NCBI GenBank assembly: GCA_028023455.1
Contig: JAQFVV010013085.1
Location: 209,169 to 273,168 of the forward strand
DNA length: 64,000 nucleotides
Reading direction: 5' to 3'
Origin: Epiperipatus broadwayi
Taxonomy: Eukaryota; Onychophora; Udeonychophora; Euonychophora; Peripatidae
Part shown: in pieces, positions 48,923 through 60,624 of the stretch
Layout of the letters: each line of letters begins with the position of its first letter
How positions within the stretch are numbered: the stretch's first letter is position 1
The notes under the pieces: generated by a model
The model's database searches: none
What the model saw: the letters and a program-made list of their open reading frames with translations, nothing else
Told to the model about the DNA's origin: nothing
Program-made: the position numbers and the translations under genes

Positions 48923-49981
48923 AATACATATTTTGTATACAATGGACAGCATTACAGACAAGTTTTTGGTACTCCTATGGGCTCACCTATCTCAGGAGTA
49001 ATAGCTGATTTATTCATGGAATATATAGAAACTTGTGCTTTAGAATCATCATCTTTAAAACCTCTCATTTGGCTCAGATACATAGATGCCACTTTTGTCA
49101 TATGGCAACATGGAAAAAATAAATTAGATGATTTTTCTTACATTTAAATAATATGCATCCTCATATTAAATTTACAATGGAGACAGAGTCTGATGGAAAA
49201 CTCTCTTTTCTTGATGTTCTAGTCACCAGAACACCAAATAGTTTATCTTTTTCTATTTACAGAAAGGATACACACAGAGACAGATATTTGCATTTCCATT
49301 GCCATAAATCACCCAACTCAGATAGTTTCTGTAGCCAAAACTCTTTTAAATAGAGCAATTAACCTTTCAGATGAGACACATCTGAAAGAAGAAATAAATC
49401 ATATTAATAGTGTTTTATTAGCAAATAGTTATAATTACAAATTTATAAAAAAAGCCTTATTTCAAGCCCAAAATAGACAAAATAGAAAACAAAAAGATGA
49501 TAAATCATCTATTAGGATTTGTGTTACATATGTAAAAGGAACTACAGACAGTATCGGACGTATATTAAAATGCTATAATATAGATACAGCATTTTCTGCT
49601 CATCAAAAGATCAGCAATATAATAACCAAGCCTAAGGATTCAATCCCTCTTGAATCTCATGGTGTCTATCAAATCTCATGTAAAAATTGTAAAGCTTCTT
49701 ACATAGGCATGAGTAATCGTCACATCAGTGTTAGGAGAGATGAGCATGCTAATGCAGTTAAACAACACTCATCATCATCAGCACTCTCACTCCATACTAT
49801 AGATTCAGGTCATAAAATTGATTTTTCTAGTACCAGGATCACATCCAAATGTGATAATCTCTACCAGTGCAAAATTAGAGAAGTCATTGAGATACTTAAA
49901 AGGCCAGATTGTATCAATAAGCGAGATGATACATGCAAACTTCCTCCTATTTGGAAAGATTTTTTTAAAAAACATTCCTAA
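48923..49981 (+). pseudogene. Penelope-like RT (C-terminal half) and GIY-YIG endonuclease, right arm
   Basis: It starts inside the RT at NTYFVYNGQHY, then FGTPMGSPISGVIADLF and WLRYIDATFVIW, where the family has a double aspartate (YVDD-like); the second Asp is Ala here, so the RT would be dead. Frameshifts occur near 49143 and 49300. From about 49300 to 49981 the frame is open again and carries GVYQISCKNCKASYIGMS, VRRDEHANAV and the end WKDFFKKHS. The N-terminal half of the RT is missing, consistent with 5' truncation during insertion. Confidence 0.88.
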
Positions 49982-50163
49982 ATTTAACATTTTTTGCTAT
50001 TGGTGGAATTTTAACATTTTATTCAAATCAGTGATTGTAGCACCTCTACAACCATCTTTCTATCTTTTATAACTCTGTGGATGGCTTGTGTGACCAAGTC
50101 GATGTCAGTATATTAATATTAAAAGTTTTTAACATGGATGAACCCGCAAAATATGTATTTTAT

Positions 50164-50402
50164 ATATTTAACCCATGCAAATCTTCGTTTTAACATATAT
50201 ATATAGTCAGACCTTTTAAAAGTTTAATTTATAAAACAATATTTTAAATTAGTGTTATTATTTTTTTATTTTTTTATTTCAATGAATGTAGAAAATATCT
50301 ACTATAATTTTTGTTTTTGTTTATTTTTAGTTTTCCTTTCAACTTTATATATATATGCACACACACTATATTATTGTGTGCTATGTAATCCAACTGGTTA
50401 CA

Positions 50403-50438
<36 letters not shown>

Positions 50439-50830
50439 ATTACTGATAATTGCAATGTTTCTGTTCAAAATATTAAGATAAAATATATTTGGAATTGCTT
50501 TGAAGCAAAATTAACTACTAGTAAATGATGCCCAGGTATTGTCAGCTCATATTCAAATTTTGTATGTCATCTGTACAGTTTTGACATCTTCAAATATTTT
50601 TTTCAAATAAATAGTTTTTCATTAATGATTTCTAAGCAAAAAAAGAACATGGTACCACAAATTAATATTATAGCAGTGTCTTCATAACACCCTAGCAATC
50701 TCAAAATAAATAATTTTGTAGTGATAAAAAGATGTATTTAGCTTACACTATATGGCAGAAGTGAAATAGAATAAATATTTTGCTATGAAAAAACTATACC
50801 ATCAAGTCATCATATAACCATTGTTTTCCA
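50164..50830. other. AT-rich non-coding DNA with a short (AT)n run
   Basis: The (AT)n run is at about 50404-50434. Nothing else is recognised. Confidence 0.45.
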
Positions 50831-50837
50831 TTCTTGT

Positions 50838-51138
50838 AGCAATTCTCTCCATACAGTCATGCCACTGAGTGCAAATTATAGTAATCAATAGTTGCCAGAA
50901 GTTGTGTGCATATAAATGCCTACTAGTGCTTATTTATCCAATATCCCTAGACTAGTTTCTAGCCCATAGCATTCAACAATGAGGAACTTTGGACATGGTG
51001 AAAGCCATAAGGTAGAAAACAATCTAGGGATATTGGATGAACAAGCACTAAATAGGGATTTATATGCACAATGCTTCTCATATCTATTGATTACTATAGC
51101 TTGCACTAGATGGCATTATTGCATGGAGAAAGTTGCTA
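50838..51138. mobile_element. Fold-back element of about 300 bp
   Basis: The left arm (about 50838-50973) and right arm (about 51002-51138) are reverse complements at roughly 80-85 percent by eye, around a 28-nt loop. Shared landmarks are CTCTCCAT, GTAATCAATAG, TGTGCATATAAATG/CC, and CCAATATCCCTAGA. A partial relative is at 22612-22690. There is no coding capacity and I see no clear target-site duplication. Confidence 0.75.
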
Positions 51139-51150
51139 TTATTTTACAAA

Positions 51151-51905
51151 AAATTATAATGGTTGAAAAAGATTCAAGATAATTAATATTAGATAAAAAG
51201 TGAATTGTTCTTTAATGAAAAGAAAATAATTGGATGTATGATTTTGTGAACACGTTCATTTATTTAAAAAAACTCTTCCGTCTGGGCAAATTTATGGGTT
51301 ACTCAAACTTTGAACAAAGATTTTATAAATATGGAAAAACTACTGTAGTCAATTTGATAAAAAAATAAAATGAAGTTTGAGCACCAAATTCAGGAGAGCG
51401 ATAGTTTAATCTAATTGACTAAAGTGAGATGTTATATTATTATATCTTCATTAACCTAGAATTTAGCTTACAATAATTATATTAATATATGTCTTTTATA
51501 AAAATAATAAACGACTGCCTTCTTTATTATGGTTATTATTTTTAATATTCCTGCTAAGATTTATTGAAGTGCTGTTATAAATAACATAGCTAGCAGAATT
51601 TAAAAAAATAAAGTAAAATTGTGGGAATGTGTGGATAAAGAAGTATGATTGGAATGATGTAGATATTATAATTATATACAAAAATAATTACAAATTGATG
51701 AGTGCTGCTTTAGCACGAAATGCATCTTAGGGATCATTTGTCTTTTATTGCGTCTTTATAATAATCACACAAACTAGTTAGAATTTTAAAAGTATATGAG
51801 GAGTTGTATGTGGAAAGATATTTCGATAAGTGAATAATGTTCAAACTAAAAAGATTTATTTTTTAAAAAGTCGATTTATTTCTAGAGATACTTTTTTATC
51901 AGTGT
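51151..51905. other. AT-rich non-coding DNA with a divergent fold-back family relic
   Basis: At about 51690-51760 the minus strand reads TTTCGTGCTAAAGCAGCACT then CATCAATTTGT, a divergent match to the core of the 28.5-kb family (TTTCATGCTAAACCAGCAAT then CATCAGTTGGT). Otherwise nothing recognised. Confidence 0.45.
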
Positions 51906-52036
51906 AGGAGTATTTTTTTTTTTTTCCATGTGTCATAGCATCGGCCGGGACGCGAACCCACAACCGTCTGCAACCAACTATTTGCTTGCATGGCGGTTGC
52001 GATACCTCTCGGCTAACAACGCAAGACTAGGAGTTT
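51906..52036 (-). mobile_element. tRNA-derived SINE, copy 3
   Basis: On the minus strand: GTTGTTAGCCGAGAGGTATC, then the B box as GGGTTCGCGTCCCGGCCGAT, then GCTATGACACATGG and a long A tract. A short TAGGAGT flanks both sides (about 51905-51911 and 52028-52034), a probable target-site duplication. Confidence 0.88.
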
Positions 52037-52755
52037 TTATTACGAGTATGAGAAAATGCGTCAGTCACGTGCTATTTGAGTACATGTATTTTGTCAATTC
52101 GGCGTCAGTTATGCAGAGTTAAATGTTAATAGTGTGTGCGCGCATTTGTGCGTAAATGGATGTTGTGTTGGTGTAAATGGTTATATAATTTACTGCTGTA
52201 ATTAAATATCCTGGAGAAATATTAATAATAAAGACATTAAGAGTTTAATACGGTTATTAAAAATGAATATTTTTTTAAATGGAAAAATATAAGACTAATA
52301 TAAACAAGACGAGTAATTAATTTAGAGTGTAAAAACATCACGAGGAAATATATCGTAAACAAATAATTATTACTAGATATGTGCTTACTAATCACTTTTT
52401 GTAAAACTGCAAATGAAAATTATGGCACGTTAAAAAATGGATTTAGCAGATTAAATTTTCGCAGGGTTTAGAGCAGTGGAAGAGCGGCGACTTTGAAGCA
52501 CAATTGTAATATAGGAATTGTAATTTCAGTTCTATAGAACAGTTTTTAAAACAAGTAAACCCAGAAATAATCCAAAATGTATATAATATCATTATTGCGA
52601 TGTGTTTCCTGGAAACCTTTTGGAAAAATATATATAAATACAAATTTTGCTTATAGAGCAAACTGGGATTAGATTAGGAAGAAGTTGCTGTGATGAAGTT
52701 TATTTTTAATTACTCACACTAAAAAATTTCCAAAAATAAATTAAGTAATATTTAC
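52037..52755. other. Non-coding DNA
   Basis: Nothing recognisable. Confidence 0.4.
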
Positions 52756-52816
52756 TAAGGCTTTAACCTCAAGAATGTGTGCGTAAACATGCGATAGTAG
52801 GGACCTCTACAGGTTT
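52756..52816. repeat. Arm of the 63.8-kb inverted-repeat family
   Basis: CTAAGGCTTTAACCTCAAGA and, further on, AGTAGGGACCTCTAC match the order of the right arm of 63775-63991 read on the minus strand (TAAGGCTATAACCTT, then AGTAGGGACCTCTAC). Confidence 0.6.
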
Positions 52817-53045
52817 TAACCACAAGTTTACTTTTTGAAATAAATTAAATAATGGTGTTGTTATTATTGCTCTAACCTTAGCACGTTTCCATAATAGTCT
52901 TCTGAACTTTTAAAAAATTTTTAAATGTAGAGAAATTAATAATTTTGGCGACAAAGTACTATCCAGATAGAAATATTCAACTAATACTAAATTATAACCA
53001 TAGTAGATATCAACTTTTACAGAGTAATAAATATATCTTATGGTT

Positions 53046-53550
53046 TATTTTCTCACCTACTTTATTTAATATATTCATTAAAGATCTTTCAGAAGTAGAA
53101 TACAATTAATCTAAGCTGTTGTTGCTTTGATTTTACAATTGTGATCTCTTTTTGAAATAGAAATATTTCTTAATAAGAACTAAAAAGGTAGGAAATTAAT
53201 TTCCAAGACTGAAGTCTTATTCCTAATACATTGAAGATAGTATGCTCAATTTCTACTTGAACAACAGGGAAACATCTCATAACTTTTGCAATAATTGATA
53301 GAAACACAGTTCTACCTTCTTCTATTAGAAGTAACCTTGGATCAAAGCCTAATTTATTTTAATCATTTAGCTAAACTTAGGTCAAAATTAATTCCTAGGA
53401 ATAACTTCTTTGGAAAACTGGTTGGGAATGCTTTATGATCATTAGTATATTAATTTGATAAATATTATATCTCTGTTTGGAGAAAAATTCCCACATTACA
53501 CTTTTGGATTCCTTCTTTAATATATTTTACCAACAGGTATCAGATATTTT
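53046..53550 (+). pseudogene. Strongly decayed LINE reverse transcriptase fragment
   Basis: The frames show FSPTLFNIFIKDLSEVEY, matching the LSPTLFNLFINDLP block of LINE RTs. Further on is EVTLDQSLIYFNHLAKLRSK, then LIPRNNFFGKLVGNAL, matching the post-palm region of Jockey-like LINEs (YLGVTLDRSLTY..HL..L..K...RNN...KLAG). Many stops and frameshifts lie between them. It is a relic on the plus strand of an element distinct from the CR1/L2-like one at 34 kb. Confidence 0.65.
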
Positions 53551-54270
53551 CTCACAGAAAATTTTTACAAAAGCATAAGTATATTAGACTTGCCAATAAT
53601 TGAAAATATAATTTCATCCTACTAAAACTCACCTCAAAATAAATGATTCTTTTTGGATTTTTAATCAAGAATTTATAATTAAAAAAGTATGCAGTAAAAA
53701 ATGAATTTTTTTGAGATTCTAACAAATTTCTTTTATCAGATCCACAATAAAGCAGCTGGTGTATCATCAACAGATTCACTACAGCTTGCATTCATCTATT
53801 TTATAAATAAAATTAAATAACTATTGAACTATATAAATATGGACAAGCACTAGTTATGAATGCATAGTAAATGCCTATTAAACATACGGCTATGTGAAAA
53901 AATGAAAATTATTAATAAAGTCACTAATGCATCTATCTCCTTGGCTGGAATTTGTAATTTCTCTGTCACGTTTTTTTTAAATAACTAACCTGTTTAAAAA
54001 ATCCATACGCGAAATAAAATAAATCGAATTTCACTAGGAGCAATAAATTATTCAATTATTATTTTTCTTATTTATTATATAAAGAAGATATATTTGACAT
54101 TTGCACATATTAAAAAATGAAATTAATATCTTATTACTCTTTAAATTAATAAATATTTGTTTTAAATTTTTAGAAAGTTTACTGAATAAAGAAACCTCAT
54201 TTAGAAGGAAATATTTTATTTATAAATAATATCATTTCCTGAATTACGTATGTTGTAAAGATTATGTTTC
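53551..54270. other. AT-rich non-coding DNA, possibly further LINE relic at its start
   Basis: I see no supportable gene. The minus-strand 79-codon frame at 53552-53791 overlaps the LINE relic edge and has no motif. Confidence 0.4.
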
Positions 54271-54404
54271 AAAAGCATTATTCTTGACTGTCAAGTATTG
54301 GTGGTCGAGAGGTCAGCGCGACTACCTTATAAGCAGTTGGCCGGGTTGCGGGTTCGCTTCCCGGCCGATGCTATGACACATAAAAAAAAAAAAAGCATTA
54401 TTCT
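54271..54404 (+). mobile_element. tRNA-derived SINE, copy 4, with perfect 14-bp target-site duplication
   Basis: A-box-like TGGTCGAGAGGTCAGCGCGA, B-box-like GCGGGTTCGCTTCCCGGCCG, then ATGCTATGACACAT and an A tract. AAAAGCATTATTCT flanks it at 54271-54284 and 54391-54404. It lacks the ca. 20-nt CAAGCAA...GGTTGCAGA stretch seen in the other copies, so it may belong to a shorter subfamily. Confidence 0.92.
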
Positions 54405-55407
54405 GCTAGATGCATTAAATAATCATAACAGATTTTTTATTACTGAAAATATTAAACGTATAATACTAAACCAATAATATTACATCTATAAAAAAATAAT
54501 CGAATGATATATTGCTCAGGGTCCATAATGAACTAACAGAACTGAGCCGTGATCTTGACCTCTAGAGGTGCCATTCTACCAATTCAATGAATCAAACAGG
54601 AAACACGTCATCTACTAATATTAATTATATAATTAAATACAAAAATATAAGTGTCTATATTTCAAAAGCTAATTAGATAAGTTATGCTTGGTGGATTTGT
54701 TAAATGTTGAGTTACTATGAACAAGTAGGAAATAATAATGTTGGAATACATCAGATATACAACATATCATATTTCCAAGTTATATTTTATTCCATTCTTT
54801 TAAAAAATATCTTTATAATAGTAGATATTTAAAAAAAAAAAAATTAAAGAAAAAACGCTTCTGAAGATATCCAGGAACAGTTAATTAAACTGTTATAAGA
54901 ATAAAAAAAATTGAAATATAATGCAAAACATTAGTTTATTTAAAGAGGCTTAATTTTAAAATCAATGGCAATAAAGATATCATAATTAAATAATAAAATA
55001 CAGCATTAAATTATATTAGAAATAAATTTATTATTAAAAAAGACTATTTTTCGGAGAATATATAAAATAAAAAGATAAATCCTGCATAACATTAAGGCTT
55101 CTTCCGAAATTTTTCACAGAAAGCCAGTATTTGAAAAGGCAGTGCTGCCAAATTAATCATTTACCAGTTAAGATGACATTTTTTAATAGTATTTCTTCCT
55201 ATTTTTAGATTCTAACTAAAAATAAAAAAATGTCCATTTACTAATCAATAATTAGACACTTAGGTGAATTGGCTAAGGGATAGCCAAAAGAGAATCTGAA
55301 GCTTGATTAGAAATTTTCATCTATCTAAAATTTTATATTTATATATTTTAAAGCCAGATTTGAATCTTTTTATTGTGTTCATGGTAAAAAGATGAGGCAT
55401 TATATCA
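54405..55407. other. AT-rich non-coding DNA
   Basis: Nothing recognisable. Confidence 0.4.
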
Positions 55408-56334
<927 letters not shown>

Positions 56335-57474
56335 CTTTAATGGGAAATTTAATGTGTATAGTTTAAAACTATTTTGATTATACACATCATATGCCTGAAA
56401 GAAATGTTGATGTTCTATTTTTTCTACGATTTTTTGAAAGCCTGATTGAAAACTTTCCATTAATGTACATTTTGACAATTTAATACAAGAGTTTAGTATA
56501 AAAAATAAATTAAAGCGTATCCAACATTATTCCAATAATCACAATTTTTTTTATCTGCAAAGCCTTATTCTTCATAAAATAAATCTTTTTTTGTTTGTTG
56601 ATAATGTTTATTCTCATAATTTTTTCCAAAGGAAATTGGTCTTAAAGAGAATATTCTGAAGAAACTGCAGTATAATTTCACGGAGATGTTAGCTTTGTTT
56701 TAATCTAATGGGGGTTTTCCCTTATAAAATTTGTGTTGTTTGATTATTATCAATCAGTTTTACATGGTACAGCAAGAGATGAAAGCAGATCAAATCTTTT
56801 TTCAAGCAATTGATAATTTAAATAATATATTCAGAAATGTCTTATCAAATAATCATAACAGTTTCTTTTTATCCACGAAATTCATATTTATAATATATAA
56901 ATAAAAGATTTAATAATTTATTAATAACTCTTAAATATATAATTATATAATATCAAAATCTAAAAGCTACACTAATCAATAAAAATAAGCAAATTACACT
57001 AACTTCTGAATTAAAAAAAAACTAGGCAAAATTGAAAAACTAAAATTATCCAACCAATTACTTTCATTGCCAAGACAGATTTCTCAAGAGCATTTGAAAT
57101 GCCTTTGTTGGTTTTGGAAACAGTTGGTGGTGAAATTTCCTTTGCTAATTTTTAACTCTACATTTGCGTAATTTGCTTATATACGCATAATATTTGTTTT
57201 TATTTTTTGATTGTAAAAAACAAAAAATATCATTTGTTTTCTTTCTTTAATTTGAAATATATAGATATTAAATTTTTAAAGTTAATTACAATTTTAAGAA
57301 TTTATGAAAACATTAAACTTTTACTAGCTTAACTATTCACCAAGACGGTTTACTGATTAAACGAATTATGATGTTAATCAAACAACTTATGCGAGTGGAA
57401 TGTTATAATAATAAATGGATTGTTTTCTAGAAAAACAAATGTTAAAATGTAAAACATTAATTTTTATTACTTCA
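56335..57474. other. AT-rich non-coding DNA
   Basis: Nothing recognisable. Confidence 0.4.
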
Positions 57475-58172
57475 GATAAGTATCAGGGATTTGAACTCAC
57501 ATTTTCAAGCACCCTTCAACTATCCACCCGAGATATACATGATCACACATATGAGAAATGATAAATAATCACCAATATACGTATTTTATGCTAAACCAGT
57601 ACTCATCAGTTGGTCAAGATTATCATCTCTCATGCGTATATATAATCAGTGCTCAGTTTATATTAAAATAGAAAATCTTCATACTTTAATGGACAGGCTT
57701 CAATCTACTCCAACCTCCAACTCTTCAGCCATCCATATCATTGAAAATCTGATGATGAAAACCCAAATCCCATGCTGCATGGCAATAATATTGGCATGCC
57801 CATGTTGACCTCAAGCCACTCTGACCCTCACGTATAGGACCATATCTATTTAAATACATAGAAGAGAAATGGGCAGGATACAAGCTTGATGTGTAAATAT
57901 TTGAAAACCCGGCACTCTTCACAAACCTGGGAGCTTAACTGTAAGTATAGGGGATTTGAAATCGGATTTTCAAGCCCCCTTCAACTAACCACATTATCTC
58001 ATACAACTGATACACATGTAGAAAAGATAAATAATCACCAATATATGTATTTCATGCTAAACCAGTACTCATAAGTTGGTCCACATTATCATCTCCCACA
58101 CACATATATAATCAGTGCTCCGTTTATATTAAGATAGCAAATCTTCATAAATCTGAGTTCAAATCCCATTTA
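57475..58172. mobile_element. Fold-back retroposed family, copy 4, duplicated and decayed
   Basis: Two successive partial units in direct orientation, about 57485-57720 and 57945-58150. Each has a GGATTTGAA start, a GATAAATAATCACCAATATA block, a GCTAAACCAGTACTCAT core and an AATCAGTGCTC block. A short right-arm trace (AATCTGAGTTCAAATCCCAT, 58147-58166) closes the second. The segment between them (GACAGGCTTCAATCTACTCC) matches the interior of copies 2 and 3. No target-site duplication seen. Confidence 0.65.
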
Positions 58173-58649
58173 CTTGCCGTAGTCCTAGGCTCTATCAATT
58201 GTTCTATTCTGGAACCAATGCCTAAAACATACCATAGACATGGCTGCATACTCACTCTCTCTCTCATTGTTTAGCAGAAAAATGGAAAGTCAATAAGCCA
58301 TTGCTGCTGCAGAAAAGATGTTGTCATCTCAATATAAAGCCTAGATAAATATACTTTTTGAACAATGAATTGTCTAGACAAATATATTTCTTTAATGAAA
58401 TGAACTATGATGGACATTTTTAATAGTGAATTATTAACATGCAACGTGTATTCATTTATTTATGTTCTGTGTTAACTTTTATTATATCTATTTAAATATG
58501 TGTTTGTCTATATTCTCTCTCTTTTAACTGCATCACCAGTAAATAAAAAATTAAAATATCTTCATGTGTTAAGTAATACTGCACTGGGTACCCTGATCAA
58601 GAGTGTGAGCTAGCTTGGGTATATTTCAAGTGCTGGGTTCATATGCCTG
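58173..58649. other. Non-coding DNA
   Basis: Nothing recognisable apart from a short CTCTCTCTCT run at 58256-58265. Confidence 0.4.
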
Positions 58650-59207
<558 letters not shown>

Positions 59208-59249
59208 ATTGTATATATGGCTAGATGGTGCTTGAGACATGTTCTCAAA

Positions 59250-59272
59250 TCAGACGTGTGCTCTTCCGATCT
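59250..59272 (+). other. Illumina adapter-like sequence (likely assembly contamination)
   Basis: The 23 bases here contain AGACGTGTGCTCTTCCGATC, identical to the 3' part of the standard Illumina multiplexing Read 2 adapter, including the following T. It lies 43 nt after a very long tetranucleotide array, a typical place for assembly or gap-filling problems. Confidence 0.9.
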
Positions 59273-59944
59273 GTTGTCCTAGCAGTATGGAGAGGTGCTA
59301 TATTCATGAAATATGATCATGGTTATGCTTTTTATGTAGCCTCAATCTGCTATAGGTAACATTGATGGTTGATCTTTTAATGGTATTCTACTCTTTTGCT
59401 TGAATGTATGATCCATTGTCACAGAAATTAAAGAATAAAAATAATTACATAAAGTAAAATATAACCAAGAATAGATGTTAATAAATACTAACAAAAAATA
59501 ATAATGTATCAAAAAGAAATCTTAATTAGCTTGTTAAGGACAGCAGACCTCAGTACATATGCCATCTAACATGGATGCCAATGTGCCATACATGGCACAG
59601 TATAATTAAAATTAAAAACTTCAAAACTAAAATTCCAAATAAATGCCAAATTGTATAGTAATGGAATCAGTGAGCAGTGTGAGAAGAGGAAGAGACTAAG
59701 GCAACAAAAATAATATGAATAATAAAAAGGTATGAAATGCAAATAAAACGGAGAGAAGAGAAAAGCAACCAGAGAAATAAATAAATTTGTATTGGGATTT
59801 GTTGGTAGTCAGATGGGAATTAAAGAGGACTGAGGTTTTTGAGGATAGTCAAACACTTTGTTTGATTTAAGTTATTTAAAAATAAGGAAAATAAGTATCT
59901 AATATTATGAAAGAAATAATAAAGTTATACAATTTAAAAAATTA
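59273..59944. other. Non-coding DNA between the adapter-like match and a LINE fragment
   Basis: No gene. Because it follows an adapter-like sequence, its linkage to the sequence on its left is uncertain. Confidence 0.5.
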
Positions 59945-60097
59945 ATGCATACAAGAGCCAAAACAAAAATGGAGGCTCAAAATAAAGAATTATGTAACAT
60001 AGAAATAAATCAAATTATCAGTTTGTTTGAGGAAAAGTTGAAAAGACAGAAAGAAATGTTCAAAAAAGAAATAGACAGTGGATACAGGGAATGCTGA
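59945..60097 (+). pseudogene. Short LINE ORF1-like fragment
   Basis: ATG 59945 opens 50 codons: MHTRAKTKMEAQNKELCNIE, then QIISLFEEKLKRQKEMFKKE, then a stop at 60095-60097. The basic, heptad-like EEKLKRQKEMF pattern resembles the coiled-coil start of LINE ORF1 proteins. No RNA-binding domain or ORF2 follows, so it would be a relic. The family match is from general pattern only. Confidence 0.35.
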
Positions 60098-60604
60098 TGT
60101 TTTTCTGATTCCATAACATTAACATTATGTACAATGCAATAAAATCTAAACTAGCCCACTTAATATCAATTTGTTTATCACTGCAGTTTCAACATTGACA
60201 AAGAAATTTTCCACATTTATTTTTATTCAAGTTCTTTATACATAGATGACTCATCATAAATAAGTCCTTTAGTGCATTTTACTTTCATAAATCAATATTT
60301 AATACTTTTAAACTTTGAGTATTTATGATCGTCATCATAAATCTTGGACTCAGCAGCTAGGAAATATATAATGCCTTATTCATCACCTCACTCTAATTTG
60401 GTCTATCTCTACAAAAAGCGGAACAAATGAAAACTGTCTTTATACCATTATTTAGCGTCATTTTGTCTTGTATCATATCAAAAATTAAGTTTTGTATTTA
60501 AATTTCCCACAGTTATTTAATTTAATATATGAATAAACAACTGTAACTTTCTCTTTACAATTTTCTTTAATGAATTTGTTTTTAATTCTCTTTCTTTTGA
60601 ATAA

Positions 60605-60624
60605 TTCAGACGTGTGCTCTTCCG
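60605..60624 (+). other. Second Illumina adapter-like sequence
   Basis: TTCAGACGTGTGCTCTTCCG is a 20-base match to the same adapter and in the same orientation as at 59250. It is followed by CATCT where the adapter has ATCT, so one extra base is present. Confidence 0.88.

Larger units (their letters stand above)
47937..50161. mobile_element. Penelope-like element arranged as an inverted dimer (fold-back)
   Basis: The right part (48921-50161, plus strand) encodes the end of a Penelope-type RT followed by a GIY-YIG endonuclease and a 3' UTR. The left part (47937-48918) is a nearly identical inverted copy of only the 3' half. The arms of about 980 bp are separated by about 258 nt of unique RT sequence. 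Both copies share the same 3' terminus (AAAATACATATTTTG and its complement). Fusion of RT and GIY-YIG on one element is diagnostic of Penelope-like elements. Both copies are 5'-truncated and mutated. Confidence 0.9.
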
